Shown: positions 47,770 to 52,569 of the stretch, piece by piece
Numbering within the stretch: position 1 is the stretch's first letter
Layout of the letters: each line of letters begins with the position of its first letter
From: Poindextera sp035294785
Lineage (GTDB): Bacteria; Pseudomonadota; Alphaproteobacteria; Caulobacterales; Caulobacteraceae
Assembly (NCBI GenBank): GCA_035294785.1
Contig: DATGKF010000081.1
Coordinates: forward strand, 1-52,569
Length of the DNA stretch: 52,569 nucleotides
Reading direction: 5' to 3'
Program-made: the position numbers and the translations under genes
The notes under the pieces: model-generated
What the model was told of the DNA's origin: nothing
Seen by the model: only the letters and a program-made list of their open reading frames with translations
Database searches by the model: none

Positions 47770-48366
47770 ATGGCGGCCAACCGCACGGCCGAGGTGACGC
47801 GGGAGACGAAGGAGACGCAGATCCGGGTGAGCCTGGACCTGGACGGCTCCGGTGCGTCCGACGTCGCCACCGGCATCGGCTTCTTCGACCACATGCTGGA
47901 GTCCTTCGCGCGCCATGGGGGCGTCGACCTGACAGTCGCCACCAAGGGCGATCTGCACATCGACATGCACCACACGGTCGAGGACACCGGCATCGTGATC
48001 GGCCAGGCGGTCGCCAAGGCGTTGGACGGGTTCGCCGGCATCCGCCGCTTCGGCCACGCCTACATTCCGATGGACGAGACGCTGACGCGCTGCGCGCTCG
48101 ACCTCTCCAACCGGCCTTACCTCGTCTGGAAAGTCGCCTTCTCGCGGCCGAAGGTCGGCGAAATGGACACCGAGCTGTTCAAGGAGTTCCACCACGCCTT
48201 CGCCATGAACGCTGGCGCCTGCGTGCATCTGGAGACCCTCTACGGCGAGAACAGCCACCACATCGCCGAGAGCGGCTTCAAGGCCCTGGCCCGGGCGCTC
48301 CGCCAGGCGATCGAGCTCGACCCCAAGACCCACGGACGCGCCGCCTCCACCAAAGGCGTGCTCTGA
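47770..48366 (+). CDS. hisB: Imidazoleglycerol-phosphate dehydratase HisB
   Basis: A 198-residue single-function HisB for the sixth histidine step. The two manganese-site repeats are visible: FFDHMLESFARHGG with DLHIDMHHTVEDTG, and EFHHAFAMNAG with YGENSHHIAESGFKALARALR. No phosphatase domain is fused, unlike the E. coli protein. First of hisB-hisH-hisA-hisF-hisE, with hisH starting 7 nt later. Confidence 0.96.
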   Translation: MAANRTAEVTRETKETQIRVSLDLDGSGASDVATGIGFFDHMLESFARHGGVDLTVATKGDLHIDMHHTVEDTGIVIGQAVAKALDGFAGIRRFGHAYIPMDETLTRCALDLSNRPYLVWKVAFSRPKVGEMDTELFKEFHHAFAMNAGACVHLETLYGENSHHIAESGFKALARALRQAIELDPKTHGRAASTKGVL

Positions 48367-48373
48367 TACCTGC

Positions 48374-49018
48374 ATGCAGAGCATCGCCCTGATCGACTAC
48401 GGGTCGGGCAACCTTCGCTCGGCCGAAAAGGCGCTCCTGAAGGTCGCGGCGAGCCTCGGCGGCGCGCGCGAGGTCGCGGTCACCGCCGATCCGCAGGTCG
48501 TGGCGGCGGCCGACGCCATCGTCCTGCCCGGCGTCGGCGCCTTCAAGGCCTGCATGGACGCGGTTGACGCGCGCGCTGGCCTGACCGAGGCGCTGAACGC
48601 CGCGGTGCGCGCGCGCGGCGTCCCCTACCTCGGCATTTGCGTCGGCATGCAGCTGATGGCGGCGCGCGGGCGCGAGTTCGGCGCCACCCCCGGGTTCGGC
48701 TGGCTCGAGGGCGAGGTGCGGCGGATCGAGCCGGACGGACCGTCGTTCAAGGTGCCGCACATGGGCTGGAACGCCCTGATCGACATGGCCGGCCATCCGC
48801 TGTTCGACGGCCTCGCCGCCGGCGTTCCGGTGTATTTCACCCACTCGTTCGCCTTCTTTCCCGAGCGCAATGACGACGTCATCGCCTGGACCGATCATGG
48901 CGGGCGCTTCCCCGTCGCGGTGGCGCGCGGCAACATGGCCGGGGTGCAGTTCCACCCGGAGAAGTCGCAGGCCGCCGGCCTGCGGCTTTTGGCCAACTTT
49001 CTGGAGTGGCGGCCATGA
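48374..49018 (+). CDS. hisH: Imidazole glycerol phosphate synthase glutaminase subunit HisH
   Basis: A 214-residue class I glutamine amidotransferase that feeds ammonia to HisF. The triad is the Cys in YLGICVGMQLM and the His and Glu in VQFHPEKSQ. It begins ALIDYGSGNLRSAEKAL and has VLPGVGAFKACMDA for the oxyanion region. The stop overlaps the hisA ATG by 4 nt. Confidence 0.96.
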   Translation: MQSIALIDYGSGNLRSAEKALLKVAASLGGAREVAVTADPQVVAAADAIVLPGVGAFKACMDAVDARAGLTEALNAAVRARGVPYLGICVGMQLMAARGREFGATPGFGWLEGEVRRIEPDGPSFKVPHMGWNALIDMAGHPLFDGLAAGVPVYFTHSFAFFPERNDDVIAWTDHGGRFPVAVARGNMAGVQFHPEKSQAAGLRLLANFLEWRP

Positions 49019-49743
49019 TCCTCTACCCGGCCATCGACCTGAAGGACGGGGAGTGCGTGCGCGTGGTGCACGGCGATTTCGCCACCGCCATGGTGTTCAA
49101 CAAGGACCCGGCCGATCAGGCGCGCACCTGGGTCAAGGCCGGCTTTGAGTGGCTGCACGTGGTTGACCTGAACGGCTCGGCCGAGGGCCGCGCGGTGAAC
49201 GACGGCGCCGTGAAGGGCATCCTCGAGGCCGTCGCCATTCCCGTGCAGCTGGGCGGCGGCATCCGCAGCCTTGCCAATATCGAGGCCTGGATCGAGGCCG
49301 GCGTCAGCCGCGTGATTCTGGGCACGGTCGCGGTGCGCGACCCGCAGCTGGTCAAGACCGCCGCGCGCGAATGGCCGGAGCAGGTCGCCGTCAGCGTCGA
49401 CGTTCGCAAGGGCCAAGTCGCGGTGCAGGGCTGGCTCGAGGATTCCGGCCTCGACGCGCTGACGGTGGCGCGGCGGTTCGAGGACGCCGGCGTTTCGGCG
49501 CTGATCGTCACCGACATCGACCGCGACGGCGCTCTGATGGGGTTCAACGTCGAGGTGTTCGGCCGCATCGCCGACGCCATCGGCATCCCGCTGATCGCCG
49601 CCGGCGGCCTGGCCAGCGTCGCCGACATCGAAGCGCTGCGCGCGCGCAACGGCGTTCCGATCGCGGGCGCCGTGCTCGGCCGCGCCCTCTACGCCGGCGC
49701 GATCAACGCCGACGAAGCCCTGCTGGCGGCCGCCCGATGCTGA
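49015..49743 (+). CDS. hisA: ProFAR isomerase HisA
   Basis: A 242-residue (beta/alpha)8 isomerase for the fourth histidine step. The two catalytic aspartates lie in PAIDLKDGECVRV and VTDIDRDGALMG. The phosphate-binding loops are LGGGIRS and AAGGLASVADI. The ATG overlaps the hisH stop by 4 nt, and the last codons overlap hisF by 7 nt. Confidence 0.96.
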   Translation: MILYPAIDLKDGECVRVVHGDFATAMVFNKDPADQARTWVKAGFEWLHVVDLNGSAEGRAVNDGAVKGILEAVAIPVQLGGGIRSLANIEAWIEAGVSRVILGTVAVRDPQLVKTAAREWPEQVAVSVDVRKGQVAVQGWLEDSGLDALTVARRFEDAGVSALIVTDIDRDGALMGFNVEVFGRIADAIGIPLIAAGGLASVADIEALRARNGVPIAGAVLGRALYAGAINADEALLAAARC

Positions 49744-50537
49744 ACGTGCGCGTCATCCCGTGCCTGGACGTCAAGGACGGACGCGTGGTCAAGGGCGTCT
49801 CGTTCCTGAAGTTGCGCGACGCGGGCGACCCGGTGGAGCAGGCGCGGGCGTACGATGCCGCCGGAGCCGACGAACTGATGTTCCTCGACATCACCGCCAG
49901 CCATGAAGGCCGGGGCGCGATCCTCGACGTGGTGGCGCGCACGGCCGACGTCTGCTTCATGCCGGTGGGCGTGGGCGGCGGCGTGCGCAGCGTCGAAGAC
50001 GCCCGCGCCCTCCTGCGCGCCGGGGCCGACAAGGTCTCGATCAACACCGCCGCGGTCGAGGACCCGGACCTGATCGCCCGCGCCGCCGACGCCTTCGGCT
50101 CGCAATGCGTGGTCTGCGCCATCGACGCCCGCCACGGCCCTGCCAGGCGCGAGGCGGCCGGGAAGAACCATGGCTGGGAGGTGTTCACCTACGGCGGGCG
50201 CAAGGCGACCGGCCTCGACGTGGTCGACTACGCCGTCGCCCAGGTCGGGCGCGGCGCCGGGGAGATCCTGCTGACCTCGATGGACCAGGACGGCCAGAAG
50301 AGCGGCTACGACCTCGACCTCTTGAAGGCGGTGTCGTCGGCGGTCGGCGTGCCGGTGATCGCATCCGGCGGGGCGGGCAAGGCCGCCGACCTTGTCGCCG
50401 CCGTTCGCGACGGCGGGTCGGACGCAGTGCTCGCCGCGTCCATCTTCCACTTCGGCGAAATCTCCATCGGCGAGGCCAAGCGGGCGATGGCCGCCGCCGG
50501 CCTGCCCGTCCGCCTGACCGAAGGGGTCGCCGCATGA
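49737..50537 (+). CDS. hisF: Imidazole glycerol phosphate synthase cyclase subunit HisF
   Basis: A 266-residue (beta/alpha)8 cyclase that uses ammonia from HisH. Catalytic aspartates are in IPCLDVKDGRVVKG and LTSMDQDGQKSGYD. Phosphate loops are VGGGVRSVED and ASGGAGKAADL. There is a short insertion RHGPARREAAGKNHGWEVFTYGGR, the usual place of the mobile loop. Overlaps hisA by 7 nt and hisE by 4 nt. Confidence 0.96.
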   Translation: MLNVRVIPCLDVKDGRVVKGVSFLKLRDAGDPVEQARAYDAAGADELMFLDITASHEGRGAILDVVARTADVCFMPVGVGGGVRSVEDARALLRAGADKVSINTAAVEDPDLIARAADAFGSQCVVCAIDARHGPARREAAGKNHGWEVFTYGGRKATGLDVVDYAVAQVGRGAGEILLTSMDQDGQKSGYDLDLLKAVSSAVGVPVIASGGAGKAADLVAAVRDGGSDAVLAASIFHFGEISIGEAKRAMAAAGLPVRLTEGVAA

Positions 50538-50860
50538 GCCGCTTCGCCGAAGTCCTCGAACGGCTGGCCGCCGTCATCGCCGCCCGCAAGGGCGCCGACC
50601 CCGCCTCGTCCTACACCGCTCAGCTGCTGGCGGGCGGCCCGCCTCTGGCGGCGAAGAAGTTCGGCGAGGAGGCGGTCGAAGCGGCGCTCGCCGCCGTGCA
50701 GGGCGACCCCGAGGCGCTGGCCGCCGAGAGCGCCGACGTCATCTACCATTGGCTCGTCCTGCTCGCCGCCACCGGCGTCAGCCTGGATCAGGTCGCCGCG
50801 CGCCTGGAGGCCCGCGAGGGCCGCTCGGGCCTGGACGAGAAGGCCAGCCGCGGGCGCTGA
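50534..50860 (+). CDS. hisE: Phosphoribosyl-ATP pyrophosphatase HisE
   Basis: A 108-residue all-alpha MazG-like pyrophosphohydrolase for the second histidine step. Family blocks are SYTAQLLAGG, AAKKFGEEAVEAALAA and AAESADVIYHWLVLLAATGV, where the acidic residues bind magnesium. It stands alone rather than fused to HisI, which must be elsewhere. The ATG overlaps the hisF stop by 4 nt. It is the last gene of the his run. Confidence 0.95.
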   Translation: MSRFAEVLERLAAVIAARKGADPASSYTAQLLAGGPPLAAKKFGEEAVEAALAAVQGDPEALAAESADVIYHWLVLLAATGVSLDQVAARLEAREGRSGLDEKASRGR

Positions 50861-50902
50861 GCCCCGCTTGCACCGCATGCGGCCCCCGCGCTAACTCCGG
50901 CC

Positions 50903-51565
50903 ATGAGCGCCGCCCCGATCATCGCGCCGTCGATCCTCTCGGCCGACTTCGCCAAGTTGGGCGAAGAGGCGCGGGCGGTCGAAGCCGCGGGCGCCGACTG
51001 GCTGCATGTCGACGTCATGGACGGCCACTTCGTGCCCAACATCACCATCGGCCCGATGGTGGTGAAGGCGCTTCGCCCGCACGTCTCGATCCCCATCGAC
51101 GCTCACCTGATGATCGCGCCGGCCGACCCCTACCTCGAGGCGTTCGCCGAGGCCGGCGCCGACCGCATCAGCATTCACCCCGAGGCCGGGCCGCACCTGG
51201 ATCGCTCGCTGAAGCAGATCCGCGCGCTGGGCGCGAGGCCCGGCGTGGTGCTGAACCCGGCGACGCCGCCCGAAGCGGTCGCCTGGGTGCTGGACGTGGT
51301 CGACCTCATCCTGGTGATGACGGTCAATCCCGGCTTCGGCGGCCAGAGCTTCATCGCGTCGCAGCTGAAGAAGATCGAGCGCCTGCGCGGGATGATCGAC
51401 GCCAGCGGCCGCGACATCGTGCTGGAGGTCGACGGCGGCGTCGACCCGGCGACCGCGCCCCAGTGCGTCGCCGCCGGCGCGACCGCGCTCGTGGCCGGCA
51501 CCGCCGTCTTCACCGGCGGGCCCGAGCGCTACGCCGCCAACATCCGCGCCCTCAAGGGCGCCTGA
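50903..51565 (+). CDS. rpe: Ribulose-phosphate 3-epimerase
   Basis: A 220-residue TIM-barrel epimerase of the pentose phosphate pathway. It has APSILSADFAKLGEE, the catalytic and metal-binding WLHVDVMDGHFVPNITIG, DAHLMI, SIHPEAG, VMTVNPGFGGQSFI and EVDGGVDP. It begins 42 nt after hisE; that gap holds a small CCGCATGCGG palindrome and no clear terminator. A possible heparinase-type gene follows 15 nt later. Confidence 0.95.
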   Translation: MSAAPIIAPSILSADFAKLGEEARAVEAAGADWLHVDVMDGHFVPNITIGPMVVKALRPHVSIPIDAHLMIAPADPYLEAFAEAGADRISIHPEAGPHLDRSLKQIRALGARPGVVLNPATPPEAVAWVLDVVDLILVMTVNPGFGGQSFIASQLKKIERLRGMIDASGRDIVLEVDGGVDPATAPQCVAAGATALVAGTAVFTGGPERYAANIRALKGA

Positions 51566-51580
51566 GCCGGCGCTCCAGCG

Positions 51581-52569
51581 GTGGCGCGCCCGAGGGCAAC
51601 CGGCCAGGCGAACGGGCTGTGGCTGGCCGCGCTCGTCGCCGGCCTCCGCCGCCAGGCCGTCGACGAATGGCTGAACGGGCCGCTGCATCGCGCCGCCATC
51701 GAGCGCCCGCGCGCCACCGGCTGGGCCGCCCAGCCGCGCGATCCGCGCCCGGCGGATCCGGCCCTCGGCCAGAGCATCATCGAAGGCGCGATCGTTCTGG
51801 CCGGCGAAACGCTGGAGGTCGGCGCGGGCGGCGATCCCTTCGCGGGCGCAAGCCCCAGCCGCGCGTTCGCGCTCGCGCTGCACCGCTTCGCCTGGGCGCC
51901 GGCGCTGCTCGCGGCGGGCGGCGCGGCCGAGGCTTTGCGGCTGGCGCTCGCCTGGGAGCGCGGCTTCGGACGCTGGAACCGCTTCGCCTGGGATGCCGAG
52001 GCTCTCGAGCGGCGGGTGTTCAACCTCGCCTGCGCAGGTCAGGCCATGGCGGCGGCCGGGCGGCCGGCCGACGCCGCACGGCTGGCGCAGAGCCTGGCGC
52101 GGCAGGCGCGCCACCTCCTCGCGCTGCCGGCCTCGATAGTGCGGGGCGCCGACGCGTTGGCCGCCGTCGCGGTCGCCGGCTGCGCGCTCGATGGCCCGGC
52201 GGGCGAGCGGCTGCGGGCGGCGGCGCTGCCGCGGCTTCTGGCCGCCCTCGACGCCGCAGTCCGTCCGGACGGCGCGCATGTGACCCGCTCGCCTGAGGCC
52301 GGCCTGGAGTTGCTGCTCGACCTCATGGCGCTGGAGGACGGCCTCGGCCAGCGCGGCGTCCCCCTGCCGCCGCCGCTCGCCGCCGCGATCGCCCGCCTCT
52401 CCGGCGCAACCGAAGCGCTCACGCTGGGCGATGGCAGGCTGCCGGGAATGCAGGGCGGCGAGCCCAGCCGCGCCGACCGCGTCGCCGCCGCCCGCCTGCA
52501 CGAGCGCGCGCCCGCCGATCCCGACGCGGCCGTCGGCGGTTACGTCCGCATGAAGGGGCCGGGGCTGGA
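51581..52569 (+). CDS. Heparinase II/III family protein, 5' part
   Basis: The frame opens at GTG 51581 and stays open to the window edge (329 codons), so the gene is cut off. The visible part is all-helical and fits the N-terminal alpha/alpha toroid of heparinase II/III-like proteins: LALHRFAWAPALLAAG, WERGFGRWNRFAWDAEALERRVFN, LARQARHLLALP, RSPEAGLELLLDLMAL and the GDGRLPGMQGGE segment. The catalytic beta domain would lie beyond the edge. Such proteins near rpe may act on exopolysaccharide; substrate unknown. Confidence 0.75.
   Translation, partial: MARPRATGQANGLWLAALVAGLRRQAVDEWLNGPLHRAAIERPRATGWAAQPRDPRPADPALGQSIIEGAIVLAGETLEVGAGGDPFAGASPSRAFALALHRFAWAPALLAAGGAAEALRLALAWERGFGRWNRFAWDAEALERRVFNLACAGQAMAAAGRPADAARLAQSLARQARHLLALPASIVRGADALAAVAVAGCALDGPAGERLRAAALPRLLAALDAAVRPDGAHVTRSPEAGLELLLDLMALEDGLGQRGVPLPPPLAAAIARLSGATEALTLGDGRLPGMQGGEPSRADRVAAARLHERAPADPDAAVGGYVRMKGPGL

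Noticed and set aside
50873..50882. CCGCATGCGG palindrome between hisE and rpe.
   Set aside because: Ten bases of self-complementary GC-rich sequence are expected often by chance, and there is no loop for a terminator.
1..52569. Searched by eye for CRISPR arrays, insertion sequences, integrases, phage genes and a SAM riboswitch near trmB.
   Set aside because: No regularly spaced repeats, transposase or integrase motifs, or riboswitch-like leader were seen; the window reads as core chromosome.

Overview
The window is about 52.6 kb of very GC-rich bacterial DNA. Gene content and order point to an alphaproteobacterium of the Caulobacterales (Phenylobacterium/Caulobacter type). The clues are an HWE-family histidine kinase with a receiver domain, a GGAAC-N17-CGTT stress promoter, an ornithine decarboxylase beside a deoxyhypusine synthase-like gene, the tsaB-rimI-fur-miaB-phoH-ybeY-corC-lnt string, the hisBHAFE order, and dense 4-nt gene overlaps. 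I see no rRNA, tRNA, insertion sequence, prophage, CRISPR array or plasmid function. This is mostly core chromosome, and every stretch between genes is shorter than 300 bases.

Layout. 1-2.7 kb: phosphonate-type ABC importer phnCDE (minus), preceded by a 3' gene fragment. 2.9-5.6 kb: polyamine pair (ornithine decarboxylase, DHS/homospermidine synthase-like) and a DUF488 gene. 5.6-8.0 kb: two small membrane stress proteins behind a probable EcfG-type promoter, and a hybrid HWE kinase. 8.0-8.9 kb: a CysG-like gene whose methyltransferase half is decayed. 9.0-18.6 kb: a molybdenum island with an IorAB-type molybdo-hydroxylase, a nitronate monooxygenase-like gene, mocA, moaA, moaD, moaE, moaB, moaC, moeA and xdhC. 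Together these make molybdopterin, insert Mo, form the cytosine dinucleotide and mature the hydroxylase. 18.7-24.4 kb: an aldo/keto reductase-like gene, then the ribosome/SRP group ffh-rpsP-rimM-trmD-rplS on the minus strand, interrupted by an oppositely oriented tesB. 24.6-26.4 kb: a DUF4345 gene, murI and an exported SRPBCC protein. 26.4-41.9 kb: a long minus-strand run (glnD, murJ, trpS, PCuAC, nfu, lipoprotein, tsaB, rimI, fur, miaB, phoH, ybeY, corC, lnt, XRE regulator, trmB). 42-43.2 kb: an SdpR/SdpI-like autorepressor-immunity cassette with a small extra protein, a palindromic operator and a terminator-like hairpin. 43.3-46.7 kb: mutS and nth, divergent. 46.8-50.9 kb: a PfkB kinase and hisBHAFE. 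50.9 kb to the end: rpe and the start of a heparinase II/III-type gene.

I do not see a large novel system. The oddities worth following are local. rimM and trmB both lack an ATG/GTG/TTG that would include their conserved N-termini. rimM lies in frame directly behind the rpsP stop. metK is missing from its usual place before trmB. xdhC runs 120 nt antisense into moeA. Four of seven convergent pairs share overlapping palindromic stop codons. CysG and the aldo/keto reductase have degenerate catalytic parts. Several clean inverted repeats sit in promoter positions, the best being the likely SdpR autoregulatory site.
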